Part shown: positions 42,106-55,564 of the stretch, in pieces
How the letters are laid out: each line of letters starts with the position of its first letter
Position numbering within the stretch: position 1 is the first letter of the stretch
Assembly (NCBI GenBank): GCA_033065855.1
Contig: JAVXUO010001141.1
Coordinates: forward strand, 124,001 to 188,000
DNA length: 64,000 nt
DNA from: Escallonia rubra
Taxonomy: Eukaryota > Streptophyta > Magnoliopsida > Escalloniales > Escalloniaceae
Direction: 5' to 3'
The notes under the pieces: generated by a model
What the model was told of the DNA's origin: nothing
Databases searched by the model: none
Seen by the model: the letters and a program-made list of their open reading frames with translations, nothing else
Translations under genes and position numbers: made by a program

Positions 42106-44042
42106 GCTGTGGCTTTTCATCGGGACCCTTGGGGATCATCATCCCTAAATCACTCGAAGACACAAACAAGTCTCCGGAGGGCATAACACATATTCTACAT
42201 ATAGCTGGGCATCGGGCCTTTCCCATCATTGTTAGCTTATCTATGTACCTTGACGCCCCATGTGGGACTTAATAAGGGCTTTGGACTGGTGGCTTAAACA
42301 AGGGAGTTCTCTTGCCACAAAGAGATTTTGCAGTCACTTTTCCTCGGTAGATAAAGAAAAGTTGTGAGGGTTAAGCCGAACGAATATACAATCAGATAGT
42401 CCGTGGAACACCGACACATGTGTCCCCCTCGATGACATGTCACTCATAGGGTGCGCCACATGTCTTTTGATAACAAGGCATTTCACCTTGAGAACTGGAA
42501 TCAGACTTTGGAACTTGACATTTGCACCTCAGCATTGGACTCTCGGCTTTCATTCCGTATTCAATATGCACCCTCGCTCTTGTGGTGCTGCCACTCCTCA
42601 GGTTTTGTCTAGGCTGCCTTGATCTTTGCCCTTGTTCTATTTGTACTCTGATCCATATAATCACACTTGGCTTCTGACTCGGACTATATTCATTATGACA
42701 CTTTGACTTATGGAGTGAATCCACCTACTTGGTATCAAGAGGGAAATTCCCAACGTCATGCGGATTGAAATGGTCGATCAAAGATGCATGATAAACTATT
42801 GATATTGTAAAACGCTTAGGTGGAGCTAGGAGTCAGCCTTTCCAGTACTTAGGCCATGTGAGATGTCAACTAGAGGCAAAGGTCGGTGCCCAAACACATA
42901 GGCAATCACCATAAGAGATATTAACAACCTGTAACAACTACTATCCCTAAATTGCTGTTACTAAAGGAGTGGAGGCAAACAAGCACTCAAACTCAGGGTA
43001 AACCACAAGTATTAAAATATCTGTTTATCAAAACAAGAAAATATCGACTAGGGGAAGCAACTTGAACTTATAATACCTATCTTAATGTATCAGTGGATGT
43101 TGTTGCATATTGACAAGGTTTTACAATAGATCAATGTATATACTAGAATGAAATACACTTCGATACTTGAAACTATTATGTAAGTCTCGCTTCCGCACCT
43201 GCTTGCTTAATTTTGACACATAAAGGCATCATACTCTATCTAATTGACTAGTAAGTAACTATAAATGCTTCTCATCCAAATAATTAAAAGAATTAAACAG
43301 AATGACTATCATACCATCACTGCCGAATAACACTTATTGTTTAGTTTTTCTCTCTCCTCCGCTCATGTTTTTCCTTTTCTTCATTCCATTCTTCTTCAGT
43401 AAGATCCCCATCTCTATATGCCTCAATCCACTTGATCAACCTGCCGTACCTCTTTCCACCATAATAAAGTTTTATCTCACTTCCTCACCTTTTCTCTGCC
43501 TAAGTATCATCTTCCCATGCTACTCGCACCCCACCCTACATCCATCGCTGCCACATCACAAGCCCCACGATAACCACCGCCACCCACCTCCACTCCTTGA
43601 AAATAGCAGCTCTGCTACCAAGACCAACATCCTCGACGTCTCCAGCATCTTCCCACATCCTTCTAGCCACCCTCTATTACTCTCTTGATGTTGATGTTGA
43701 CATCACCACTTTGTTGCGGCACTACCACTTTATGTTCATTAAATATATGGGCAAATCTGGCATTTTTTAAGATGAATTGGGGTCATTCAAATTGGTGGGT
43801 CGACGATCGAGTCATGTTGGTGGGGAGATTAATGAAATAGAAATGGTGACAACCAATCGGCCGTTAGTTATGTGTTTTCATATGTGTATGTGCATGTGGG
43901 GGAGGTGGGTGGGTGGGTAGATGATGGGGGATAAGGGATGGGGTCGTGGGCGAAGGGCTACGATGGGGGCTGTGTGTGTGTGTGTGTTTACATGTATTGC
44001 CTGAAGGTATGTGCCGTATATAGTAGAGGATGGGGGACCACG
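42106..44042. other. unassigned intergenic DNA
   Basis: No supportable gene. TTGGTATCAAGAGGG at 42729 recalls a tRNA-Met-type PBS but no LTR was delimited. The 43302-43688 frame is low-complexity (Pro/Ser/His/Leu-rich). A short GT run lies at 43972-43986. Confidence 0.5.
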
Positions 44043-47000
44043 TAAAGATGTCAAAAAGGCCGCGCCGGCCTGCCCTAAATTGGCCCGGCGTGGCCCGACC
44101 CTGACGATGAATAATGCTGACCTTAACCTGTAGGGCCTTAGGCCAGGACTAGGGCCATGCCTGATTTTTGCCAATTTTTATCCTGTCCGGACCGGCCCAG
44201 AAAAGGCCCGGGTCAGGCCTTAAAAAACGGGTTGGCCAGAAATCGGCCTGGTTTTTAGGGCCTGGCCCGTTTTTAGGGGTAAGCCTGACCCCGACCCCGA
44301 CCCTGTTCTGGCCCGATCCACTGGCCTGCTTTTCCGCCCTAATATGGCCCATCCCTTTGGCCCTATATTTGACTCTAAAGTGGCCCTACCCCACTTGTTT
44401 TCAAAATTCAGAATTTTCCCCCTTCCCCCCAACGGCCATATTCCCCCTTTTTTGCAAAATTCCACTTTTACCCCCCCCCCAAAAAGCTATATAACGGCTA
44501 GTTTGTGGGGTATTTTCGTCCAACAAATTTCTAACAACTCTTTTATGTTGTTTTACACTTTTACCCTCCCCAACAACTATAAACAGCTAGTTTTAAGGGG
44601 CATTTTGGTCTTTTGTGAACTTTGAAGAATCTATAAATTCACACCCTTTCTTTCATATTTTTTACACCAATCTTCTTACTCTCTCTTATCTAAAATTCTA
44701 CATTTCTACAAGCTTTGCTTCCATTGTTATTTCTTATTAATTGATAACCCTCTCCAATTTTCAATTATAAGTATTAGTTAATTGTTTACTAATTACTACT
44801 CTTACTAAATTCTAATTACTAATAACTGTTCTTATTCCTTTGTTATTTATAATTCATTTGTTTACTAATTACTACTCTTACTAAATTCCTATTAATTACT
44901 AACTCTCTCCAATTTTGAATTATAAGTATTAGATAATTGTTATTTCTAATTACTGCTCTTATTCCTTTGCATTTAGTTACTCTTACTAGTTTTATTTTTC
45001 ATTCTAGTAAAAAAAATTTAGCGTCAAATATGTCTCGATTTTTTAAGAAAAAAAGCAAACGTGGATCATCATCACAAACATCATCGCCACCACAAGCATC
45101 AATCCAAGCACCACCACAACCATTCGATTTTGTAGTTCCGGCATAAATGAGTACAAGCTGTATAATAGATATTCAAGGCAATTGAGAGTTCAACCAAAAC
45201 ATTCTCGACATTGACTATATGCCCTCACAAGATACCCCGCACTTTAGTCAATGACGCAGCTCGGGTGGTGAACCTACTACTCCGGGGCAGAATTTTAACC
45301 CGATGAGTGGTCATCATGGAGAAAGGCCAAGCAATCCTTCCGGTAGTCCGCTAGTAGTCCAAAAGGCAAAAAAAAAAAAAACGAGTGTTGAATAATTTTG
45401 ATGATATTATGGTGGACGGCATCCGAAGAGCTCGATGTAAGTACTGTGCTAAATTATTTTCGTGTGGTAGTAGTAATGGAGATCTTAATAGGCATTACTC
45501 ACTGTGTGCATCTAAACAAGGCCGTGTCGAACCTAGTCAAACACAGTTATCTTTTGACAGTAAGTTATCTGTTTATAATATGCCGGAACAAAGAGACGGT
45601 CTTGCTGAATTTGTTATTCACGATGAACAACATTTTAGTTTGCCGATAATGCTAAGTATTCTAGATATATGAACACGTACGTGCAACCTTTGTACAAAAA
45701 AATTCATAGAAACAAAACTAGATCTGATGCACTTAAATAGTATAATGCGGCTAAAACACGTTTGATTAATTATTTTGATAATTTTGATGGTAGAGTTAGT
45801 CTTACTTCTGATGTTTGGAAATCTCCTTTTACTTTTGTTAGTTATGCTTGTGTGACGGCCCATTGGATTGATTCTGATTGGACCATGAACAAGAGAATCA
45901 TCATTTTCGAACTCTTTCCTTATCCGCATGATGCATCTAACATTGCTACTATTATAATTAATGCATGTAGCACTTTTAAAATTAAGAACAAGATTATGAG
46001 TATCAGTTTTGATACTGCTTCTGACAATAAAACTGCTATTTCAACCTTGAAAGAAAGCTTTCAACCTGTACTTGCTGGTGAGTTATTTTCATGTTCCATG
46101 TGTTTTTCTTATAATTAATTTAATTGTTCAAGATGGTTTAGCTGCTACAAGAGATATTCTTCTCAAAATAAGGGGTATGCAACATTTATTAATAGCTTGG
46201 GTCCGAGAACACAACAATTTAAGGTTTTGTGTGTTCAGTATAATTTGCCTCGTAGGAGACCACTTACAGATGTCGTCCATAGGTGGAACTCCACATATCA
46301 TATGCTTTTACATGTATGCGTATACAAAGATGTGTATATGCATTTCTTACTAACCACGTTCCTACAAGGCTTGCCAACTCACGCGAAATGGCAAATGGCT
46401 TCACATCTATCCGAATTTTTTGGAATATTTTACACGTCTACCAATTTATTATTTGGTACGCACTATCCCACCTCCCCTATTGCTGTAGTATAAATTCTCA
46501 AAATGACTACAATGTTAACAAATGGAGATATGTAGAACCCTTTCAGGATATAGTCGAACAGATCGATATCAAGTTGCATGGCGCGAAAGTCTCGATAGTA
46601 GAAATATCAAGACTAATGTGCTACGCGAATAATGACACAACCAGCCTTACAATGAAGGTGAGCGTGACATTTGAGGCTCTGTACAACCTATATCAAAATT
46701 TCAGTAACATGCGCGGACGAGCTACATCGTCGAGCGATGAAGTATATTATGGGTCATATCTTACCGGCTTTGAACATCTAGTGACAAGACAACTATCAGT
46801 GGAAGATACTTCTAGTTCCACATGTTCGCCTACTTATTCATCTTTTAATGAAATTGATTTATATGCAAATACTAATCATTATTCTTCTTTACCAATAGAA
46901 GAGCAGATAAATTTTAATTTGTTAACTTTTTGGGGAAAAATGAAAAAATGTATAAAACTTTATCCCAAATTATTTAGGATGTACTACCGGTGCAAGCCTC

Positions 47001-47661
47001 CACGACTGCTTCAAAGTTGGCATTTTTATCGAGTAGGAGGGTGTTGGATGACAGGAGGAGTCGTCTTAACGTTGAGTCACTCGAGTTATTTGTATATTGG
47101 AAGGATTATCTTGATGCGAAATATTACAAGCAAGATAAACCGATTGATGATAGGAGAAGCAGCGATTCGGACATCGAAACACTTTTGGATGATTAGGTAA
47201 TTTCCTTTTCTTTTCCTTTTCTCAAGTTTTTACTTTTTAGTATAAATTATTTTCAAACAAATTAAGTGTGTCTAAAATAAACAATGCACTTGAGAAAAAT
47301 AGATATTTTTTCTCATTTTTTTTGAAAAATGATATATAAAAAAATAGGTAATTTGGCCTGCTTGTTTACAAGCAACCAGTCTCAAGTCCGAATAAAAGGA
47401 GGAAGGCCTATCAATTGCGTTTATTTTGTGAGTTAATATTTTTGCAACACAAAATAGGAAATTTATAATCTAAAAAAAGGGCCCGGGCTCGGCCCTAAAG
47501 TTAGGGCCTAGGGCTTGGGCTTGGACTTGGACAGGGCCTCGATATCCCAGTCTTGGGCCCGGCCCGTTTTTCATGGCCCTAAGCCTGAATGGCTCGGGCT
47601 TTCATTTAGGCCCGCTGGACCCGGGCCAGGCCGACCCAAGCCTGGCCTTTTGACACCACTA
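44043..47661 (+). mobile_element. hAT transposon, defective
   Basis: Terminal repeats TAAAGATGTCAAAAAGGCC (left) and, as complement, TAGTGGTGTCAAAAGGCC (right). Flanks GGACCACG and GGACCACA (44035-44042, 47662-47669) are an 8-bp target duplication with one change. Subterminal 250-300 bp are very rich in GGCCC/GGGCC words, unlike the AT-rich interior, as in several plant hAT families. The interior encodes a broken Ac/Tam3-type transposase. Confidence 0.93.
45030..47196 (+). pseudogene. hAT (Ac-like) transposase, frameshifted
   Basis: Fragments in changing frames follow the family order: BED zinc finger at 45385-45560 (CKYC...LNRHYSLC); RNase-H-like core at 45669-46117 (LTSDVW, VTAHWID, KRIIIF); VQDGLA near 46125; RWNST near 46283; and the C-terminal dimerisation region at 46860-47196 (NFNLLTFW, RRVLDDRRSRL, LELFVYWKDYLDA). 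There is an in-frame TAG at about 45738, and frame changes near 45660, 46090, 46195 and 46500-46985. An early stop at 45146 separates the N-terminal basic segment. The intact protein would cut and join DNA at the element's ends. This copy cannot make it. Confidence 0.92.
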
Positions 47662-49564
47662 GGACCACAGGTGTGTGTCTATGGTTTTGTGTTGGGGATA
47701 AGGAGCAAGGGTTATTGACCGTGTGCATGTGTCGGGTGTGGCAGTTTTGGTATGGTGGGTGGTGGTTTGTGACAATGTTTGGTTTAGGTTTGGTAGGTGG
47801 TGATTTTGCTGTTAAATATGGAACTGGCGATCGAGAAAGGTGGGTGCTCACGGTGGATGGGTATCAGTGCTTCTTCCACTTATTCAAGGGGCAAATCTCT
47901 GAGTAAGGGAGACATGGAGTAGACTTGGAAGGGGCGCTGGCCTGGGAAGGAGGAGGTGAGTAGTAGATATCTTCTAAAGAGAAGATCCAATTTTTTTTAT
48001 GTTTAATATCATTCTTATTCATTTTTATTTTAATTATCTTCTTCATGTGTTAGACGAACTTACCCATAATTTGAGACTTAATTGACCGAGTTCCCTTATC
48101 AATTTGGATCGAAATCGCATGAGGTACTTATTTGTTGTATAAACAAGGAATCAGGTTTCAAGTGTGAGTATTAACACTTAGGAACTGAATTCAAACTTTG
48201 AGCTAATTTTGAGGTACTAAAGTCTATTTAACCCAGGGTACCCGCCGGGTAAATCAAGCAATTATTGATCACATGAGATTCTTTGTCGACATCTGTCTTG
48301 ATTGAAATTGTGATTTTTAATGATGACTTTCAATGTATCTACGCACTTGTCTTATTCAAACTATAAGAACAAACTTCCGTAATTGTATAAGCAGCGAGAC
48401 AATCGGCACCATCATGCTAATTGATGCTTTTTATTTGTTATATTATATTGCTTGATCTCTATTTGAGAGAGGACGAAGATGAGAGCTATGCGACACTTTG
48501 GGGGGAGGGGGGAAGAAAGGAACATGGAAAGAGATAGAAGATATTAGGGTTAGGTTTTCTTTTTGGGTGAAATGACAAACCTGCCTTCGAAAAATGTATT
48601 TTTTGCGCCACCTGAAAGGACATTATGGTAAATAAATAACCAATTTTGAATTATATGATACCAAAAGGGTATTTTGATCCTTAAAGTATGATTTTGGGCA
48701 CTAAAAAAATTCCCGCCCCAAAACACGGTTGAGTCGGTAGGAATCCATCAAATAGGCATAATTTCCATGAATAGGGAATGGTTTAGTAGACATTTTCAAA
48801 CTTAAACAAATGGATGTAAGTATAGGGGCCAAAGTGCAATTTTCCCCTTTATGTTTGCAAAGTCTAAACGAGTACCTACTTGTTTGCTATATAAAAAGTT
48901 AGACCTTTATTTGGCAAAATTGAAGACTTGGGGACTAATGTGAGACTTTTGTGTAGTTTTGAGGTATTGAAGTACTTTTACCCAAAGGTTTATATAATTA
49001 TCTAAGATTAATCACACACAGACATGTACATATCGAATTCTATTTCCCATTTAAAAGGAGCCATGATAGTTGTTCGATAAGTAAAAGGTCTGAACTCCTT
49101 TATGTTTTTTTAAAATTATTCAAATCTAAATGTTTCCTCGTGTTCAAATACCAACAATTTCACTTAAATAAAGTAAAAGTTCAAGGTTTCTTCTACACCT
49201 ATAGGCAACTAACTCCCCTTTTGGTTGCCCATATTTTTGCTTTCAATCCAAGATTTTCTCACTTAACAACCATTTTCAGATTTTATTTGTAATATTCGTA
49301 AAGTCTTCACAAGTACTACTGGAATTGGAATTCATTCCATTTATTTTGACAATTAAAATGCGTGAAACCGGTAGTCAAGCAAGTAGCAACATAGTGTTGA
49401 CTTCATACTTTATATGTCTTAGCTAGAAATTACACCCTCTATTCTCTGGATCTTTTTCATTTGACTTCTTGCAAATTTTTAGCATAAATTTTGGTACACG
49501 TATTTGTTGACTTTACTCGTTTTTTTCACCCTAACTTGGCTTGTCAAAGGTTACTTAAATATTA
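47662..49564. other. unassigned intergenic DNA
   Basis: No gene seen. Two diverged ~140-bp blocks (about 48100-48240 and 48850-48990) share TTTTGAGGTA(C/T)T and TTTAACCC-type words, suggesting a decayed duplication. Confidence 0.5.
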
Positions 49565-50534
49565 CTTTCTCCGTCCCAGAGTCATTGATCAGGTTTGACT
49601 TGAATAAAAATTAAGGAAATGGTCAATTGTCTTTAACTTTCCACTTTTAACCTTAATGTCTTTTTTCCTTCTCTTTTGTTCCACCGACAGTCACTCTCAT
49701 CTCCCTCTCTCTCTCTATAAATGCAGTTTGTGCATGCACGCGCATATACACACATAAAAAGTGAAAATTCTATTTAATCTTCATTACTCCGATTAGAGCT
49801 TATACGATGAAATTCAAACGGAGATTCCAAAAAAAAAATTCAAAACTAATCACTCTAGGCATCAAATTTGATTGAACTTTGTGGTGAAATTCTTTAAGGA
49901 TTTATGGAAATTGAAAATCCTAAATATGTAAATAACGCCGACAAACTAACTGACAAATGCAATTTGTTTTGAGCTTGATATTGTTGATATGATCATTATT
50001 TAGATCTATATCGTGAAGTCGTAGTGATCGTAAAAGGGGAGGCTCTGGCTGTTGGAGATGGTTGTGGCCGAAGAGGAAAAAGCAAGGCAATGGCAGTGGC
50101 AGTGGCAGTGGCAGTGGCAGTCAGAAAGGGGCGACATTAGTGGTGGTGGTAGAGGTGGTGATTGAAAGGAGATAATAGTGGTAGTCGAAGGAAGACATAA
50201 ACACAATGAAAATGAGAAAGAAGAGAAGCCAACGTGATTGTTAATCACCATGGATAGGCACCAAGAAATAGAAGAGAGGGATATGGAGGAGGAGGAGAAA
50301 AGAAGGTCGAAGACCATAGAGAAAGGGATGAGAAAAGAAGTGAGTAGAGAGGAGAGAGAAAGTGGTGGAGAAGAGCGACACCTTGTTCGCGAGGATAAAG
50401 ACAGATAAGTGAGAATATGGACAAAGGGTAAAAATGAAAAATGCAAACTAAAGCTTTCCTAATTTGGAAAGTGAACAATATTTTTGGGACAGTTAAAAAA
50501 GAAAAAGTGAGCAATAAAAATAGGATGGATGGAG
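49565..50534. mobile_element. Stowaway-like (Tc1/mariner) element
   Basis: TA flanks both ends (49563-49564, 50535-50536). Left end CTTTCTCCGTCCC and right-end complement CTCCATCCATCC match the Stowaway terminal consensus approximately. At 970 bp it is longer than usual, and the middle contains a (GGCAGT)n array. Internal frames are low-complexity. Confidence 0.55.
50086..50121. repeat. (GGCAGT)n minisatellite
   Basis: About six tandem hexamers. On the minus strand they read as a Cys-His repeat in a frame with no other support. Confidence 0.9.
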
Positions 50535-51768
50535 TAACTATGATTGCTATCTGAGATTGACTCGATATTTGCATGCTACAAAATTTATCTTAGTAATTTG
50601 CAAATAGCCAAAGAGAAAGATAAAAGGGAACAAACGGATTTCGTACTTCTGAAAATGGTATCCAAACAACATAATAGATGCTTTCACTATTTTTAAAAAA
50701 AGGCATCTTTTCATAGTTTCAGCAAATATGAAAATAAAGACAATAGAAAATGGTAACCAAATATCACCTCTTACTTTTTAATTAACCTCAATATCTCTCT
50801 GGTTTAATTGGGAGAATTGCATTACCAACAAGAGTATATGTAGTACGAGGATAACAAATATTACAAGCCTAAATGATGAAGATGATAATGCAATAAACGG
50901 ATTACAAAACAACACCATCAAAACCTTCACTACTATAACCTAACTTCACCACCTCCTATGACAGGCCTCCCATGCTGGATGTTGTAATTTGTTATACAGG
51001 CTGCAGTAGCACGACAAATAACCATCTTAAAGAATTCCTTATGTTTTTTTAAAACTGAGAGTGTGGAGCTTCATACTAGCAACATGTAAATCGAAAAATA
51101 TTGGGCTTGTGTGGAGCTAGGTGTTTACTACTACTGAGAGTGTGGAGCTTCATACTAGCAAACACGCAGACGTGAACACAAGAAATCCAAGTCAGTATAA
51201 ATCATAACATGCATGAAATTGCGAGAGCGAGCCCATATGCATATGAAGAGCGATAGCTTGGGCAGAATGGTCATTGGTTGCCCGTTGTTTCACTAGCAAA
51301 GAACTAATGCGATGGTTGTTCTGATCTAAAGTTATTAGTCCAATGCCACATGCGCATCAAACTGACATGCTAGCTAGATGTAACAAGAGGATTAATAAAG
51401 CTACACTGTGTAAAGGAAATTTGGAAGGGCGACTCATTTCTAACTCTAGTTCTAGCTGACATGAGCCTAATGGGTAAATATCTAGAGTGGTTGGATGAAT
51501 CGGGTAAAGTTTCAACTAACTTAGAAGTTTCAAATAAGATGTGATTGACATCTAGCCTATCATGGTTAAGATAATCTCATTTCTATGTTTCCAAATGAAT
51601 CACAAAGATATAACTATTGTATTACGCGATAAAATCGTGTGGATCGACCACTCCAATTAAAGTAGTACCCTCATTTTTCAGCGGAATAGCTATAGAATGG
51701 GCAGACCAAACTGTACAAAGGCAATGACGTTCTAGGAAGAGATGAGTAAGCATTTTCAGAGTTATGTT

Positions 51769-52320
51769 TAGGGGTGAGCACGGTTCGGTTGGTTCAGTTT
51801 GGAGGCTGAATACCAAACCGAACCGACCAACCTCAGTTTGAAAAAAAAATGAACTGTGATTGAACGGTTCGGTTTCAACGGATTGAACAGATGGATTTGG
51901 ACGGTTTAATCTGTTTGAGCCAAACTCAATTTTGGGCAAGTTTAGGCCCAAAAATTAATAACTTATACATGCTAATAAATTCCCAAAAAAAACTGAATTT
52001 TTACCATAATTAATACTTAGTGAGATGTAGGCGGCAAATAAAAAATGTGTGTTACATCAAGGGATTTAGGGTTTATCCCATTTTATATGAGTGGTTAGAT
52101 AACTATGTTAGTAAAAAATAACTAGGATTAGGTAAAAATATAGATATGTTATATTATATACAGTTGGTTCGGTTTAAAAAAAATTTCGAATCGAACCGAA
52201 TGTACGGTTTGGGAAAAAAAACCAAATCGATTGATTTTTAGATCGGTTTCGAAATAGACGGATTAGTTGGTTCGGTTTTCACGGTTGGATCGATTTCAAA
52301 GGTTTAAATGCTCAGCCCTA
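51769..52320. mobile_element. hAT MITE inside the LINE
   Basis: Ends TAGGGGTGAGCA and TGCTCAGCCCTA are inverted; GTTATGTT is duplicated exactly on both sides (51761-51768, 52321-52328). Subterminal CGGTTCGGTT/AACCGAACC words recur. No coding capacity. Confidence 0.94.
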
Positions 52321-53176
52321 GTTATGTTCACAAGAGACGCAGATATTATACTATGCCTTTCTAAACGATGAAGAGAGGTATGTAACAGAAGTCTATCAAG
52401 GAGAGTTTGCTAAGCTTGAATTTAAACTGAAATAGGAAAAGGCAACAACTTGCCAGACCTTTTAATAAGTATAACGACTGTTGGATAGGAATAACTTGGA
52501 TATCACAGTAGCTAAAGTTCTTTCTACTGATATAGCGCAAGATAGGCTGAGCGGATAGGAAAATCTTACACTTTCAAAAATGTTTTAGACCCTTTGGACC
52601 TCGCAGTCCACCCTCGATATATTAGTACTTAGGATATCTTCACCACTGTTTGTTGGAAAAATGAAGTTTGACTAAACCAACATTTCGTTCGCCTTTTACC
52701 AGTAAATCTGCTACATTAGCTAATGAAATGTGATTGGCCTTGTAAGTTCAAAGAGATATCGCTGATAATTGAGAGAGCTAATTACCTTCCCATAAAGGAA
52801 TTGTTTGTATTACCCATGTTTCACGTACTCCTAAGCAAATAGTCTCCCTTCTCGTGATTACTCTCCGCCATGCCCACGAAAAGTTTCATTGGCTTGGAGC
52901 ATTCATGAAAGCGCTACGCTCGCAATACTTAATCGTGAATATAGATGCAACCAAAAAGGTTGGTTGACGAAGAATCTTCATGCCTACTTTAGCAAGTAAT
53001 GCAACATTAAACAGTCTTGTATAAAAAAAACCTAAACCTCATTTATTTATCTCACTTACCAAATATCTAGAGTTAAGAAAAGATAAAAAAAAGCCTTGCT
53101 AATTTGAAAACTCACAAAAGTCCTAGCAACTTTAACATACTGCGGCAAGGATTCAATCTGCCCTCGGTGATTTCAA

Positions 53177-53213
53177 CAATATTATGTTGAAAGAGCCTTT
53201 CAACATAATATTG
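53177..53213. repeat. perfect 17-bp inverted repeat with 3-nt loop
   Basis: CAATATTATGTTGAAAG, AGC, then the exact complement. It is next to a 26-bp direct repeat (53211-53236 and 53270-53295). Confidence 0.95.
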
Positions 53214-53499
53214 GTTTGAAGATAGAGCTTTTGACAGAGCCCTATGAACGGTATATTCAATAAAGCTACTTGGTTTGAAGATAGAGCTTTTGACAGAACA
53301 TTCAAAGAAATGAGGCGATGGGACAACCTTGTACCAAATTAGCTTGGTGCGAACCTACAAATATTAGAGAAATGATTGACAAAATAATTCAGAATCTTTG
53401 ATTCAGTAGCTACGCAATCAATTAAGAGTTTTATGACCTATGTATTCAATATCCATTTCTTCCAATTATTGTAGATGTATAGAACAACTTTGTGTTTTA

Positions 53500-53515
53500 C
53501 CCCCCCCCCCCCCCC
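53500..53515. repeat. poly-C run
   Basis: Sixteen C residues within the LINE remnant; length may be affected by sequencing. Confidence 0.9.
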
Positions 53516-55564
53516 TCAATCGTCCACTTAGGATTTGAGTTATGTGCCCAATACATTGTTTCACAATAGAAGCATGTAGTCTCAATTGTTGATCAAGGTT
53601 TTCGCACATGTGGATTTGGCAAGCGAGATTGAAGGTATAAGATAAGCTATTTTGTATCTCCAATTCTCACAGAAATATTCTCAATTCTCTTTTTGTTCAA
53701 AGGAATCATAATCCAAATCATAATCTTTCTCCAGGCAAGCACTTGGAAGAAAGATGAACCAGTAACCACAATAGACCAAGCCACTTTGATAGTCTTCTTG
53801 CTTATGGACGAAGAAGCCAATATGCTTGGAATTGAGCGGATATTTTTGAAATGGTCCACCAAGGATAATGTCCAAGAGAATAGAAGCGTGATCGTTTTCG
53901 GTTATCGAAACCCTTATCAATTCTCCCAAAAGCGCAAGCTTCAGCTATACGGTTGCTAGTCCATGTAAGCATGGATCATGACCATTGAGCATTAATTAGT
54001 CCTACCTCTTAATTAAAATCAATAAAAGGAACAAGTTTAGGAATTGCATCTTTTGTGGCACACGATTTTTCAAATCGATAGAGCACTTGATTAAAGTCAC
54101 CTATAAGGACTATAAGACAACAAAACTGGCTAAGACTGATCTAATATGCTTCCGAGTTTTTTGGCGTTGCGCGACAACTAGTGTCATAAATAAATCCTAC
54201 AAGCCTAGATTGCCCTCCGAGTAACGAGGAGAAGATCAATATGATGACAGAATCAGAGTGCAATTCACAAGTGTATCTTGCCAACGCAACCAAAGACCTC
54301 CATTAAGTCCCACACTACAAGAAAAATTATTTTCTCAACAGACTTTTAGCGACGAACCAAAATTCATCGCTAAAAGTGACCTTTAACAACGGATTAATCA
54401 GTCGGTAGAGGTCTGATAGCTAAAGATATTTACCAACAGAATAGTATGTCGGTAAATATCTTAAGCGACAGGCCTCTACTGACAGATTTTTACTGACAAA
54501 AAATTCATCGCTAAATGTCTTTCTCAAAATTTTGATTTCCCGACAATTGTTTTGAATTTTGGAATTGATTTAGCGATGGATAATTGCTGACAGACTCAAT
54601 TCCGTCACTAAAAGTACTTTTTTCAAATTTGTGTATGATTTTTGGCTACGGCCAAAATTCGTCGCTAAAGTTATTAAACGCAAAAAAACCCTACTTCCCT
54701 TTCCCTTTCTCTCCTCGCCGCTTCTCATTTCTCTCTCTTATTCCCTCTCTCTTTTCTCTATTTCTGTCACCGACAGCTCCTCCGTCCATCTCCGGCCATC
54801 TCCGCCTCCTACCGGCCACCGTAATCCGGCCTCTACTCCACCCCCGCCCCTGTGTCTCCTCTTCGGCGACAGATCCGACTATTTCCCCACCGCCGCCACG
54901 TTGCACGCCACCCTTCCACCCATTCTCCAATTTTCCGCCCCCACACTCCACCCCGCCTTCGTCTCTGCTTGTCAGCTTAGCCCCGACAAGTACCCCACAA
55001 CTGTCATGCCATGCTACGCTTCCACTGGCCCCACCTCTATCGCCCCTATACTCCATCCTACCTCTGCCGCACCACCGCTGCCACCATGCTACCACATGAC
55101 GGTTCAACCCAGTCGCGAAGGCTTGAAAATCTGACGCGGATACACAACCACGCGCCACTGTCGCAGCCAACTGTACGTCACTGCTGCCTGCTCTGAACCT
55201 GCTTTTCTTTTCTGGCAATATGTATGTATTTTTCTACATAATAATAATGTGTTTAGATTTTTTTTGTAATTTTCGTATGTTGATAGTTAGAAATCATCAT
55301 ATGTTGGACATTTTAAATTACAATGTATTATACTGAATTGTTGTATTTATTTTGGTTGTAGGTAATATGCAATTGTTGTTAGTTTGTTAGTTTGCTGCTT
55401 TGTATGATATTAAAGCGATGGATAAAGTGATCCAAAATGATCGACTGTTAAAGCTAAAAAAAAAAAAACAATAACTATGCAGTGATAGTAATAATCAAAT
55501 GTTATGACTAATTAAAAGTTAAACAAAAAAAACTAAAACAATGACTGACTCTTCTGACAATTTA

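Noticed and set aside
43302-43688. 128-codon + strand ORF with hydrophobic start
   Set aside because: Low-complexity Pro/His/Ser/Leu composition, no splice or promoter context, no recognised family.
46283-47200. 305-codon ORF as a stand-alone gene
   Set aside because: Only partly in the transposase frame; family motifs switch frames within it, so it is part of the hAT pseudogene.
50006-50446. 146-codon minus ORF with Cys-His repeat
   Set aside because: Encoded by the (GGCAGT)n array inside a Stowaway-like element; composition artefact.
54584-55218. Overlapping long ORFs on both strands (167-175 codons), Pro/Ser-rich or Gly/Arg-rich
   Set aside because: CT/GC-rich leader-like block inside the CACTA; openness on both strands reflects base composition, and no domain is visible.
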